64,000 nucleotides of DNA, taken from NCBI GenBank assembly GCA_013298695.1, contig JAAFIS010000004.1, positions 297,739 through 361,738 on the forward strand, given 5' to 3'. The notes under the pieces were generated by a model. It saw only the letters and a program-made list of their open reading frames with translations, did not search any database and had not been told where the DNA came from. Positions 7,989 to 17,250 of this stretch are shown piece by piece. The position numbers were made by a program, and so were the translations under genes. Position 1 is the first letter of the stretch, and every line of letters starts with the position of its first letter. Source of the DNA: Betaproteobacteria bacterium. Its GTDB lineage: Bacteria > Pseudomonadota > Gammaproteobacteria > Burkholderiales > Casimicrobiaceae.

Positions 7989-10595
7989 TCAGTCTGCCGC
8001 TAGCGTCTTTTCGATCCATTCACTAACGTTTGACGACAATTTTTCCACGGCTTGAATGCACTTTAACGCGCGTTCTTGCTGTGCGCGAGCCGTGGGCTCA
8101 AAGCGATTCCATCGCGAAAACGCGCTGCAGAATCGAGCTGCAAGCGAGGGATTGTTCGCATCGTAGGCGATGACCTGATCCGCCATAAACTCGTATCCCG
8201 AACCGTCCGCCGCGTGAAAGCCGCGCCAGTTGCCGCCAAACTGTTGAACAACTGAGCGAACGCGATTAGGATTTTTGGTGTCGAATTTGGGGTGCGCGAG
8301 TAATTCACGGACGCGATGCAGAGACGGCTTCTGAGTATCGCCGCGCGCGCTCGCTTCGAACGCAAACCATCGGTTGAGCATCGTTGCTTCATTCTGCCAA
8401 CGATCATGAAAAGCGCCATACGCGGCGTCTCGCGCAGGTGACGGAGAATCTCGCAGCGCGCGCATCGCGGCTTCAATATCGGTTAAGTTATCAGCGCGAT
8501 CAAACAGCTCCTTAGCCAGCGCAATCGTCTCCGCAGAAGCCGGAATGTTTGCCAGCGATAGCACCCGATCAGCGAGTGAACGATGAGCCGCGTCTTTCGC
8601 GCGCATGTCGTATTCGCGACCGCTCAGCGCTCCGCGCTCTTTTTCGTAGCGTGATAGCAAGAGCGAACGGTTCGCTGACGCGATAGTCTGCATTATTGCT
8701 GCGCGTTTTGACGCAATCTCGGCGGCGCGAATGACTTGGCAGCGCTCGGCCAGTTCATCTTCGCTGGCAAACGTGAGCAGCTGCGCGATGAGCGCAGGGT
8801 CGCTGCGTGTGTCATCGAGCAGCGTGCCGACGGTGCGGGCTAGCGTGGTTAACGCGAGTTGCGAACCCTCTTCCTGGAAAGAACGCAGAAACAAATCACG
8901 CATTGCTTGCCAGCGCACAACGCCATCGGTGTCGTGACACGCAAGCGTCGAGAGCTCTTCGTTCGAATAGTTAAACGCGATGCGCACGGGCGCAGAAAAT
9001 CCTCGCAGCAACGATGGCGTTGGCACGGTCGGCACGTTGTCAAACGCGAAGGTTTGCTCGGTTTCGGTGAGCGTCAGCACCCGTTCATGTGATGGCGCAC
9101 CACCTGCTTCAACTAACGCGACCGCGACGGGAATCACCGCGGGCAGCTTCGTGGGTTGACCAGGCGTGGCTGGAGTTGTTTGCGCAAGCGTCAGCGAGAA
9201 GCGCTTCGCCGCGGCATCGTACGAGCCCGTTGCGCTCACCGTCGGCGTGCCGGCCTGCGCGTACCATCGCTTAAACTGCGAAAGATCTTTGCCGCTAGCG
9301 TCTTCCATTGCTGCGACAAAATCATCGCAAGTCGCCGCAGTGCCGTCGTGTTTCGAAAAATACAGATCACAGCCTTTTCGATACGCATCCGCTCCGATTA
9401 AGGTGCGCATCATGCGAATGACTTCCGCGCCTTTCTCATACACCGTTACGGTGTAGAAATTGTCAATTGCTTCGTAAGCTTCTGGGCGAACTGGATGCGC
9501 CATCGGCCCCGAGTCTTGCGGGAACTGGTGCGCTTGCATGAACGCTGTTTCGGCTATACGAATGACGTCAGGCGAGCCCCGAAACGCACTGTATTGCTGT
9601 TCTCTGAGTACAGTAAACCCCTCCTTTAGCGAGAGCTGAAACCAGTCGCGACAGGTAACGCGATTACCGCTCCAGTTGTGGAAGTACTCGTGAGCAACGA
9701 TCGCGTCAACGGTTTCGAAATCAGCGTCGGTGGCGATGTTTTTGTCGGCAAGCAAGTAGCGTGAATTGAAGATATTCAACCCTTTGTTTTCCATCGCGCC
9801 CATGTTGAAATCATCTGCGGCGTAGATCATGAAGCGATCAAGATCATATTCGCGTCCGTACGCCTCTTCGTCCCACTTCATGCAAGCTTTAAGGCATGCC
9901 ATAGCCCAGTAGCACCGCGGTAGATTCGCCGTGGTCGAGTAGATTTCAAGCAGAACCTTGCGACCCGAAGCCGTAGTGAAGCTATCCGTTAGTTTGTCGA
10001 TGTTTCCGGCGACGAGCGCGAACAGGTACGACGGCTTTTTATGAGGATCGTGCCACACCGCCTCGTGGCGCTCGCCGTCGAGTTCACGCGTAGAGACCAG
10101 GTTTCCGTTAGAGAGCAACACCGGATACTGCGTTTTGTTGGCGCGTATCGTTACCGTGTATTCAGCAAGCACGTCCGGACGATCCGGAAAATAGGTAATG
10201 CGGCGAAAGCCCTCCGCCTCACATTGAGTGCAGAACGTCCCGTTAGTGAGATAGAGCCCTTCAAGCGCGAGGTTGTCTTGTGGGCTAATCGTAGATTCAA
10301 TACAAAGTTCACCGCCGAGCGGGGCTTCGGCGATGGTCAAACTCATTTCCGTCAGCGTGAACTGCGTCGGCGACAGGATTTCTCCGTTGAGTGACACGAT
10401 CACCTGTGATTGCTTCTCGCCATTGAGGGCGAGTGCGGTCTCGAGCACCGACACATTTTTTCGAAAGCTAAGCGTTGTGCGTACGCGCGTTTGCGTCGGA
10501 TGCAGATCAAACTCGAGATGTACGCGATCAATCCAAAATGCAGGCGCAGCGTAGTTTTCGCGACGGATCGCAATGGCTGCTTCGGTGCGCATCAT
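7989..10595 (-). CDS. pepN: Aminopeptidase N
   Basis: An 868-aa M1 zinc aminopeptidase that removes N-terminal residues from peptides in the cytoplasm. The substrate-anchoring GAMENKGLN motif is near residue 265. The zinc site HEYFHNWSGNRVTCRD with the distal KEG glutamate is near residue 303-325. The length and the C-terminal helical domain match the bacterial PepN type. The start ATG overlaps the FKBP gene stop by 4 bp (ATGA). Two consecutive methionine codons make the start uncertain by one residue. Confidence 0.97.
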   Translation of the reverse strand: MMRTEAAIAIRRENYAAPAFWIDRVHLEFDLHPTQTRVRTTLSFRKNVSVLETALALNGEKQSQVIVSLNGEILSPTQFTLTEMSLTIAEAPLGGELCIESTISPQDNLALEGLYLTNGTFCTQCEAEGFRRITYFPDRPDVLAEYTVTIRANKTQYPVLLSNGNLVSTRELDGERHEAVWHDPHKKPSYLFALVAGNIDKLTDSFTTASGRKVLLEIYSTTANLPRCYWAMACLKACMKWDEEAYGREYDLDRFMIYAADDFNMGAMENKGLNIFNSRYLLADKNIATDADFETVDAIVAHEYFHNWSGNRVTCRDWFQLSLKEGFTVLREQQYSAFRGSPDVIRIAETAFMQAHQFPQDSGPMAHPVRPEAYEAIDNFYTVTVYEKGAEVIRMMRTLIGADAYRKGCDLYFSKHDGTAATCDDFVAAMEDASGKDLSQFKRWYAQAGTPTVSATGSYDAAAKRFSLTLAQTTPATPGQPTKLPAVIPVAVALVEAGGAPSHERVLTLTETEQTFAFDNVPTVPTPSLLRGFSAPVRIAFNYSNEELSTLACHDTDGVVRWQAMRDLFLRSFQEEGSQLALTTLARTVGTLLDDTRSDPALIAQLLTFASEDELAERCQVIRAAEIASKRAAIMQTIASANRSLLLSRYEKERGALSGREYDMRAKDAAHRSLADRVLSLANIPASAETIALAKELFDRADNLTDIEAAMRALRDSPSPARDAAYGAFHDRWQNEATMLNRWFAFEASARGDTQKPSLHRVRELLAHPKFDTKNPNRVRSVVQQFGGNWRGFHAADGSGYEFMADQVIAYDANNPSLAARFCSAFSRWNRFEPTARAQQERALKCIQAVEKLSSNVSEWIEKTLAAD

Positions 10596-11098
10596 GGCTT
10601 TGACTTTTCAGCGGGCTTCGCAGGAACAAAAGGCGAAGCTTCTGCTCTGGGTTGCGCGGTTTTCCCAATGATGCCCATGAGTTCGATATCAAACACCAGA
10701 GTCGAATTCGGCGGGATAGCAGCACCCGCGCCTTTTTCACCATAACCTTTTGACGGCGGAATCACGAGCGTTCTTTGTCCGCCGACTTTCATGCCAACGA
10801 GCCCCTCGTCCCAGCCCTTGATCACTTTGCCAACGCCAACGATAAACCCGAACGGCGAAGGTCGTCCAACAGAAGAGTCGAACTTAGTGCCTTTCGAATC
10901 GGGCTTGCTCGCGTCAAAAAGGTAGCCCGTGTAATGAACCAACACCGGATCGCCTGATGCGGCTGCAGGGCCGTCGCCGACGAGACGGTCAACGATTTTC
11001 AGTGCGTTCGCATCGGGCGCATTCTGGGCGAACGCCAATGTCATAAAACACGCGGATAGCAACAGGGTGACACGGGAAAAGAAGGTGGAAGCGGTCAT
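10592..11098 (-). CDS. FKBP-type peptidyl-prolyl cis-trans isomerase, exported
   Basis: A 168-aa PPIase. Residues 1-24 form a signal peptide ending AFA-Q, so it should be periplasmic. The FKBP fold follows, with conserved VHYTGYL, FDSS, FGFIVGVGKVIKGWDEGL, IPPSKGYGEKG and ELMGI elements. It assists folding of proline-containing proteins. The C-terminal 20 residues are Pro/Ala/Lys-rich. The gene lies immediately upstream of pepN with a 4-bp overlap and the two are probably one transcript. Confidence 0.93.
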   Translation of the reverse strand: MTASTFFSRVTLLLSACFMTLAFAQNAPDANALKIVDRLVGDGPAAASGDPVLVHYTGYLFDASKPDSKGTKFDSSVGRPSPFGFIVGVGKVIKGWDEGLVGMKVGGQRTLVIPPSKGYGEKGAGAAIPPNSTLVFDIELMGIIGKTAQPRAEASPFVPAKPAEKSKP

Positions 11099-11218
11099 GA
11101 GATGCCTGAAAAAGTTTGAAACTGCACAGCGCGCCCGTATATCTGGGAAGTTGCTTGCAGCAATGGACAGAGCAAGGTATTGTATGTTTCGCGAAAAAAT
11201 ACGAATTACGAGTCAATC

Positions 11219-12874
11219 ATGCTCCGGTGGTTATCTTCTCTGACCGATCAGCGACCGCTCGGTTCTGCATCTGGAGCCCGAAAATTTGCCGCTGGACTGG
11301 ATCGCGACATCTTCGCGGCGTCCGACAGTGTGAGCGATCTGTTGCGCTCGTACACGGCTGAGATTGAAGACAGCAAAGACGTTGATCCAACGCCTTTGGT
11401 CGAGCTTGAACGTAATTTGGGCGAACTCTCGCAGCGACTTGAACGTGACTTGTTGGCCGCGTCATCGCAGGCGCACTCTTTGCGCAATCGTCTGTGGGAG
11501 TCAGGATACGAGTGGGCGATGCGTTTTGCCGATGCGTATCGCGTGGTGTTGAGCACCATTGATGTTGCGCCCAATCCGAAATACGCGGCAGGCTATGCAA
11601 AAGCCGCTCATTCGTTGATCTCGTTTCGCGCAATGGGCTACCGCTATCGCCTCTATCGGCATGAAGAGTGGATTCCCGGAAATTGGCGTGAACTCAATCA
11701 GCAGTTTCGCCGAATTTGCGAGCTTGGCCTCGATCACAAGTTAATCGCTGACGGCCCTGAAAATGCGTCGAGTTACCCGGCGCGCATGTTCGTTGCACTT
11801 TTGCTTCTGAGGCTGGGTAATGCGGGGTCTTACATGCCTGCGCAAACGCGTCAGCTGTGGGAAAAGTTAGTCGAGCAGACGTTCGATGCCCGGCTCACAG
11901 CGCGTCCATCGGCCGACGGCGGATTTGTTGTGGATTTGTCAGGCGCAGACGGATTGCAGCCGCGTCATTCAGTGCCGCAGGGCGGACACTTTTTGTTCTG
12001 TGACACCTCAACGATTTATCAGCGTTTGAACTCTTGGCTGGATCAAGCGCAACGCGACACCAGCGGGAGTACGGGGACGCAGGGTAGCGGACTAACCGCG
12101 TCAATCAACGCGCTGCGCTCAGCCGTACTGCGCATCGATCCCGACTTCAAACCGCTGGAACGCGCAAGCCAACGCAATACCGATCGCGGGCGCCTGGCCG
12201 CGGTGTTTGGGCTTAGCCGCTGCGCGGTGGCGGTAGCGCACGATCCCAACGTGGTGTTGCCCTCGCTCGAGGGTGAAAACTACGGCTATGCCGATGCTCA
12301 CGAGATCCAAACCTTGGGGCTTTTGCGCGAATCGACGATGAAACGTCTCAAGCGCGATTTACCGCCCGAGGTGAGCAAGCTCAACATCCAGTATTGGCAC
12401 CTGCGGGATCGCAGCGACACCGGCTACCGCTGTGTGATGCCAAACACCGCGGATCAGTCGATCAAGTTGCGCGATATCGCTGCGGTGTGTGAAGAGGGCG
12501 AGCAGTCGGTGTGGCAGGTGGCGATGATCGTTCGCTTGCTTAAATTGCCTGCGGGACACATTGAGCTCGGCCTGCAAGTTCTCACCCGTGAAGCCAGTTC
12601 GATTGAAGTTCGGACGCTGCGCTCGAAGCCCAATATGTATGGTGCGTCGACCACCCTTTCTACGAGCCCGGTATTTAAGGTTTTGCGCTTGAAAGGCGCA
12701 TTTTTTGGCCGCCCGATCATGGACGCCAGCTGGATCATTTCGACAACCGACTACAGTGCGGGTGTGATTTATGAATCGGTCGGCACTTCGCGAAAATACG
12801 AAGCCAACACGATCATCGCCGAGGGCTCAGACTGGATTTGGGTGCAGCCGACGGAAATCGGACGTCCGCAATAG
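11219..12874 (+). CDS. Unrecognised 551-aa protein with PilZ-like C-terminal segment
   Basis: I do not recognise a named family. The N-terminal half is helical and soluble, with no signal peptide and no clear membrane segment. Around residues 390-460 the pattern DRSDTGYRC, KLRDIAAVC, VWQVAMIVRLL, HIELGLQVL resembles degenerate PilZ-type beta-barrel domains, where a D/N-x-S-x-G-G motif precedes a W-x-V-G-x-(I/V)-R-W-L strand. The arginine-rich c-di-GMP motif is not obvious, so binding is doubtful. A TTG at 11180 is in frame, but the ATG at 11219 follows ACGAG and begins a plausible N-terminus. It is a single gene, and its stop codon is in a sequence resembling the dispersed AT-rich element (TAGAGCTAG, then CAATTGGGC). 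Confidence 0.6.
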   Translation: MLRWLSSLTDQRPLGSASGARKFAAGLDRDIFAASDSVSDLLRSYTAEIEDSKDVDPTPLVELERNLGELSQRLERDLLAASSQAHSLRNRLWESGYEWAMRFADAYRVVLSTIDVAPNPKYAAGYAKAAHSLISFRAMGYRYRLYRHEEWIPGNWRELNQQFRRICELGLDHKLIADGPENASSYPARMFVALLLLRLGNAGSYMPAQTRQLWEKLVEQTFDARLTARPSADGGFVVDLSGADGLQPRHSVPQGGHFLFCDTSTIYQRLNSWLDQAQRDTSGSTGTQGSGLTASINALRSAVLRIDPDFKPLERASQRNTDRGRLAAVFGLSRCAVAVAHDPNVVLPSLEGENYGYADAHEIQTLGLLRESTMKRLKRDLPPEVSKLNIQYWHLRDRSDTGYRCVMPNTADQSIKLRDIAAVCEEGEQSVWQVAMIVRLLKLPAGHIELGLQVLTREASSIEVRTLRSKPNMYGASTTLSTSPVFKVLRLKGAFFGRPIMDASWIISTTDYSAGVIYESVGTSRKYEANTIIAEGSDWIWVQPTEIGRPQ

Positions 12875-12975
12875 AGCTAGCGTAATTATCCTAAGCTTTA
12901 TTCAATTGGGCGCTGAGCACTTTTGATCGACATGTCAACGTACCGCCTAAAACTGCCCATTGCCCAATTAAATGA
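12872..12975. repeat. AT-rich palindromic element copies between convergent genes
   Basis: TAGAGCTAGCG at the stop of the upstream gene is followed by TTCAATTGGGCGC at 12901-12913, and an inverted half GCCCAATTAAATG lies at 12962-12974. Together they bracket the gap between the 551-aa gene and fmt. There is no U-run, so it does not look like an ordinary intrinsic terminator. Confidence 0.45.
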
Positions 12976-12992
12976 ACGGTCACGGTCTACGG

Positions 12993-13958
12993 TTATACGA
13001 GAAGATCACTCGTCTGCGGTGCATCTTTAGCGCTTAACCAAGCCGAAGCTGGTATGCGTTTGCCACCGGGGATTTGAACCTCAAGCAAAGTAAGCGCTGA
13101 CATCGTGCCGCGCTCTGCGCTACCACACGCAATTCGCAGGTCACGGTTATCGCGAAACACCTCACCGTGTTTCGCGCTCGCAATCGCGGTCGGCAGCGCC
13201 TCGATCTGTGCGCCCCAAATCTTGATTTTTTCGCCGCGCCACGTTGTCCAGGCACCGGGAACCGGATTAAACGCTCGAACCACGCGATCAATTACCTCAA
13301 CGGGTTGGCTCCAATCAATTCGAGCGTCGTCACTTGAAAACTTATGCGCATAGGTCACACCGTCGGTCGCCTGAGGAATTTCTGCAACCTGCTCGCCTCG
13401 CGCAAGGCGCCATGCGATTTCAACAATGGCGTCTGCGCCCAACCGCGCAAGGCGATCGTGCACTGCAGCTGACGTGTCGGTGACCGCGATGGGCGTTCGC
13501 TTCTCAAGCAAAACCGCGCCGGTGTCGAGTCCTGCTTCCATACGCATGATCCCAACGCCGGTTTCGCGATCACCGGCCAGCAGCGCACGTTGAATTGGTG
13601 CCGCCCCGCGCCAGCGCGGTAGTAGGGAAGCGTGAATGTTCAAACAACCCAGACGTGGAATATCTAACACCGCTTGCGGCAAGATCAAGCCATAGGCGGC
13701 GACGATCATCAAATCGGGTTCAAGCGATGCGAGCGCGGCCTGCGCGTCCACCGTCTTCAACGACGTCGGCTGAAACACAGCGATCCCGCGCTCAGTTGCC
13801 GCAAGTTTCACTGGCGAGGGCGTGAGTTTCATGCCGCGACCCGCGGGACGGTCAGGCTGCGTATAAACAGCAACAACGTCAAAACCGCTATTTATGAGGG
13901 CGAGAAGCGCCTCTGCCGCGAATATCGGTGTCCCCGCAAAAACAACCTTAAAGCCCAA
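12993..13958 (-). CDS. fmt: Methionyl-tRNA formyltransferase
   Basis: The 321-aa Fmt formylates initiator Met-tRNA with 10-formyltetrahydrofolate. The N-terminus VVFAGTPIFAAEAL starts the Rossmann domain. The catalytic region is NIHASLLPRWRGAAPIQRALLAGD, with the Asn/His/Asp set and the GIMRMEAGLDTGAVL segment after it. A C-terminal OB-like domain begins at about residue 205 (AHKFSSDDARIDW). It lies 21 bp downstream of def, the usual order, and is probably co-transcribed so that formylation and deformylation are expressed together. Confidence 0.97.
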   Translation of the reverse strand: MGFKVVFAGTPIFAAEALLALINSGFDVVAVYTQPDRPAGRGMKLTPSPVKLAATERGIAVFQPTSLKTVDAQAALASLEPDLMIVAAYGLILPQAVLDIPRLGCLNIHASLLPRWRGAAPIQRALLAGDRETGVGIMRMEAGLDTGAVLLEKRTPIAVTDTSAAVHDRLARLGADAIVEIAWRLARGEQVAEIPQATDGVTYAHKFSSDDARIDWSQPVEVIDRVVRAFNPVPGAWTTWRGEKIKIWGAQIEALPTAIASAKHGEVFRDNRDLRIACGSAERGTMSALTLLEVQIPGGKRIPASAWLSAKDAPQTSDLLV

Positions 13959-13979
13959 TGAAATCTTTCGTTCGCCAGG

Positions 13980-14489
13980 CTAGTTGGTCACGAGCTCGCG
14001 GGCTCGCTTCTTAAGTTTTGATTTCACTCGCATTTGCTTCAACGACGAAAGATGCTCAACGAACACTTTGCCCTGCAGGTGATCCATTTCGTGTTGGATG
14101 CACACTGCCAAAAGACCATCAGCGTCCAGCGTAAAAAACGCGCCAGTTGTGTCTTGTGCTTTAAGTGTCACTTTTTCGGCGCGGCGGACTTTGTCGTAAA
14201 TATCTGGCACCGAAAGGCAGCCTTCTTCCACCACCGCTTCGCCGCTTGCGGCAACGATTTGCGGATTGATGATTACCTTCAAATCTGACTTGTCTTGCGA
14301 AACGTCAATCACAATGACGCGTTTGTGAACGTCAACTTGAGTCGCGGCAAGCCCAATGCCGGGCGCTTTGTACATGGTTTCCGCCATATCGCTGACCAGC
14401 TTCTTTAGGCTGTCGTCAAAGGCTAAAACAGGGGTAGCGACCTTTTTAAGCCGTGCATCGGGATATTCGAGAATCGGTAGTAAAGCCAT
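13980..14489 (-). CDS. def: Peptide deformylase
   Basis: A 169-aa metalloenzyme that removes the N-formyl group from nascent proteins. All three motifs are present: GIGLAATQ near residue 46, EEGCLSVP near residue 90, and [10 protein letters not shown] near residue 132. The cysteine and two histidines bind the metal and the glutamate is catalytic. The length is typical of the type I class, with a lysine-rich C-terminal helix. It is first in the def-fmt unit and divergent from the LysM gene. Confidence 0.97.
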   Translation of the reverse strand: MALLPILEYPDARLKKVATPVLAFDDSLKKLVSDMAETMYKAPGIGLAATQVDVHKRVIVIDVSQDKSDLKVIINPQIVAASGEAVVEEGCLSVPDIYDKVRRAEKVTLKAQDTTGAFFTLDADGLLAVCIQHEMDHLQGKVFVEHLSSLKQMRVKSKLKKRARELVTN

Positions 14490-14783
14490 AAATTTCGGTG
14501 ATTACATCGAAATAATCAACATTTCAAAAAACGGGGTCGAAAGCAAAAAGTGCTGCGAAATCGTGCGCGGCGCGAGTTTTGGGGCGATCTGCGTCAAAAA
14601 GGGCAATTGCCGCCGCAACACCGCTGCTGAAATGACTTATTGCTTGCCAAATCAGCACGCTCGCTGCACAATCTTCATGTAACTTCTTAAGTTTGGGGCG
14701 TAAATTAGGTCAACAAGGTATCGTCGTCTTCGGCGGCGGGCCGTCTGCGATCCAATTCTTTCCGTCTCAGCCCAGGATCACGA

Positions 14784-16019
14784 ATGTTAACGAACCTTTT
14801 TTCATCTGACTCACGTTCGACGGCTCATTTACGCCGAAGTGCCGCATTTTCGCGCGTCACGACCGTGATCGTCAGCGTTTGCGCCGCCATGCAGATTGCA
14901 GCGCAACCCGCCCCCGCGCCGATGTCGCCATCGACACCCTCGCAGCCGATACAGATTCAGGAAAATGCGCCTGACCGCTACACGATCGTCAAAGGCGACA
15001 CGCTGTGGGCGATTTCGGGCCGTTTCTTGAAACAGCCCTGGCGCTGGCCCGAAGTCTGGCGCATGAATCGCGACCAGATCCGGAATCCGCACCTGATTTA
15101 TCCAGGGCAAGTCGTTGTGTTGGATCGAAATGCATCCGGCGGCCCACGCCTGATGATCGAAGATTCGAGCGCATCGCGCGGTGGTGTTGTACGTTTGTCG
15201 CCAACCGTGCGCGGCGAAGCCCGTGAGGCGCAGCCCATTATCAGCATCAACCCGCAAGACGTTGAGCCGTTTATGGTGCGGAATCTTGTGATTGGTGCTG
15301 AAGCTTTTGCGAACGCACCGCAAATCGTTCGCGCACAAGGCGAGCGAGTGGCGATGGCTGCGGGCGATCCGTTCTATGCGGTGGGATTGAAGCCCGAGAT
15401 GGGCAAAGAGTTTCAAGTGTTTCGGCGCGGGCGCGAGCTGCGCGACACAACGATCCCCGCGCGTCCTTGGTATATGTGGCGGCACAACGAACCCGATCCA
15501 CAAATCATCGGTTACGAAGGTGAATATCTCGGTGACGCGAAAGTCTTGAATGCGGGCGACGTGACCAAACTAGAAGTAGTCTCAACGCGTCAGGAGATCC
15601 TCATTGGTGACTACCTGATTCCAACGCCGCCCACCGATCAGCCGCGCTACATTCCTCGTGCGCCCGAGGCGCAGATTGATGCGATTGTGATGACCCTGCC
15701 TTCTGGCGTTCAAGAGGCCGCCAAGACATCGGTAGTCACACTAAATCGTGGCGCAAAACACGGCGTTGAACTCGGTCATGTGCTCGCGATCTTCAAGCCC
15801 GAGCAAACCTTTAACAATCCACGCTACAAAGAATCCAGCTTGAACTGGGTACCGCTGTGGCCGAAAACACCGAGCGAAGATCCGCGCACACTCAACATCC
15901 CCGAAGAGCGTATCGGTCTCGTATTTATCTATAAAGTCTTCGATCACGTGTCGTACGGCTTGGTGATGAATACAGGTAAAGAGCCCGTTACCGTTGGAAA
16001 TCGCCTGCGAAATCCATAA
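14784..16019 (+). CDS. LysM peptidoglycan-binding domain protein
   Basis: A 411-aa exported protein. A long N-terminal segment with a hydrophobic core (about residues 22-40, ending AAMQIAAQ) looks like a signal peptide. A Pro-rich linker follows, then a LysM domain at about residues 64-115 (YTIVKGDTLWAISGRF, HLIYPGQVVVL). The remaining 290 residues have no recognised domain. Proteins of this architecture sit next to dprA in many Betaproteobacteria. A role in binding or remodelling murein in the envelope is likely but unproven. An intrinsic terminator follows directly. Confidence 0.85.
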   Translation: MLTNLFSSDSRSTAHLRRSAAFSRVTTVIVSVCAAMQIAAQPAPAPMSPSTPSQPIQIQENAPDRYTIVKGDTLWAISGRFLKQPWRWPEVWRMNRDQIRNPHLIYPGQVVVLDRNASGGPRLMIEDSSASRGGVVRLSPTVRGEAREAQPIISINPQDVEPFMVRNLVIGAEAFANAPQIVRAQGERVAMAAGDPFYAVGLKPEMGKEFQVFRRGRELRDTTIPARPWYMWRHNEPDPQIIGYEGEYLGDAKVLNAGDVTKLEVVSTRQEILIGDYLIPTPPTDQPRYIPRAPEAQIDAIVMTLPSGVQEAAKTSVVTLNRGAKHGVELGHVLAIFKPEQTFNNPRYKESSLNWVPLWPKTPSEDPRTLNIPEERIGLVFIYKVFDHVSYGLVMNTGKEPVTVGNRLRNP

Positions 16020-16037
16020 GCTGCACGGTCAGTCGTG

Positions 16038-16067
16038 TAAAAAGGGCACCCGCGCGGTGCCCTTTTT
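16038..16067 (+). terminator. Intrinsic terminator after LysM gene
   Basis: Perfect arms AAAGGGCACC (16041-16050) and GGTGCCCTTT (16056-16065) with a 5-nt loop, followed by a T-run. It sits 20 bp after the LysM stop and just before dprA, so dprA is expected to have its own promoter or to depend on read-through. Confidence 0.9.
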
Positions 16068-16100
16068 CGTTTGACCCTCGCGCGCAACGAGCCCAATTCA

Positions 16101-17204
16101 ATGCCTACTCTGCCAGACGACGCTTCATTTCTGCGACTCGCGTTTACTCGCGGTGTGGGCGCGCGCGCCGCGCATAAGTTGCTCTTAACGATAGGCGATG
16201 TCGGCGAAGTGTTCGCCGCTTCGGAGCTCGCGCTGTCAAAGATCGTTGGCGACAAGCTTGCGAAGGCACTTATCGCCGCAAGAACCGGCGACGTAGAAGC
16301 AAAGGTTCAGGAGGCGTTGAACTGGTCGTGCGCGCCCTCCCATCACTTGTTGACCTGGGCTCACCCGCAGTACCCGAGGCTTTTGTTGGAGAGCGGCGAC
16401 GCACCGATTGTGTTGCACGCGATTGGGTCGCTGGAGACGTTGTCCAGGCCGACGATTGCGATCGTCGGTTCAAGAAATTGCTCGCAGGGCGGCACTGATA
16501 CCGCAGAAGCCTTTTCCGAAGCACTTTCGCAGCAAGGTGTTGCGGTCGTTTCCGGCCTCGCGGTTGGCATCGACGCGGCTGCCCATCTGGGCGCGTTGCG
16601 CGGCGCGGGAGGCACTATTGCCGTGATCGGTACTGGCATCGACCGGATCTATCCCGCGCGCAACAAAACACTGGCGCACAGTATCGCGCAGAGCGGTTTG
16701 ATCCTGAGCGAATATCCGCTTGGAACTGCGCCACTACCGGAAAATTTTCCGCGTAGAAACAGAATAATTAGCGGCATCTCCCTGGGCGTACTTGTTGTTG
16801 AGGCCTCGATGCAATCGGGCTCGCTGATCACCGCGCGTTTGGCGGCAGAACAGGGTCGCGAAGTGTTCGCAATTCCCGGCTCGATTCATTCAACATTTCA
16901 CAAAGGCTGCCACCACCTCATCAAGCAAGGCGCGAAACTGGTTGAAACTGCGGCCGATATTCTTGATGAACTGAAATTGGCACCAACAGCTCAAGCGACC
17001 GCAGCGGCTCGAAGCGACCGCAGCGATAAATCCACTGATACCAACGCGCTATTGGCGCATCTGGAACATGATCCGGTTGATGTCGATACGTTAGTCCAGC
17101 GGAGCGCTCTCGCGGTCGATGTCGTGGTGACCGAACTCACGCTTCTTGAGCTCGCCGGACAGGTTGAATCGCTTGCAGGCGGCCTATGGCAACGCCGCAA
17201 CTAA
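16101..17204 (+). CDS. dprA: DNA-processing protein DprA (Smf)
   Basis: A 367-aa DprA, which loads RecA on incoming single-stranded DNA during natural transformation. The Rossmann-like core shows TIAIVGSRNCSQGG, VVSGLAVGIDAAAH, VIGTGIDRIYPARN, ENFPRRNRIISG and GSLITARLAAEQGREVFAIPG. A C-terminal winged-helix-like segment (about residues 310-367) ends the protein. A TTG at 16071 is in frame but lies in the T-run of the preceding terminator, so the ATG at 16101 is preferred. The smg/DUF494 gene often found between dprA and topB is absent here; topB starts 46 bp downstream. Confidence 0.95.
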   Translation: MPTLPDDASFLRLAFTRGVGARAAHKLLLTIGDVGEVFAASELALSKIVGDKLAKALIAARTGDVEAKVQEALNWSCAPSHHLLTWAHPQYPRLLLESGDAPIVLHAIGSLETLSRPTIAIVGSRNCSQGGTDTAEAFSEALSQQGVAVVSGLAVGIDAAAHLGALRGAGGTIAVIGTGIDRIYPARNKTLAHSIAQSGLILSEYPLGTAPLPENFPRRNRIISGISLGVLVVEASMQSGSLITARLAAEQGREVFAIPGSIHSTFHKGCHHLIKQGAKLVETAADILDELKLAPTAQATAAARSDRSDKSTDTNALLAHLEHDPVDVDTLVQRSALAVDVVVTELTLLELAGQVESLAGGLWQRRN

Positions 17205-17250
17205 ATCTGTATCGAGCACATATGCAACGAATTCTGGTTACACTGAAAAA

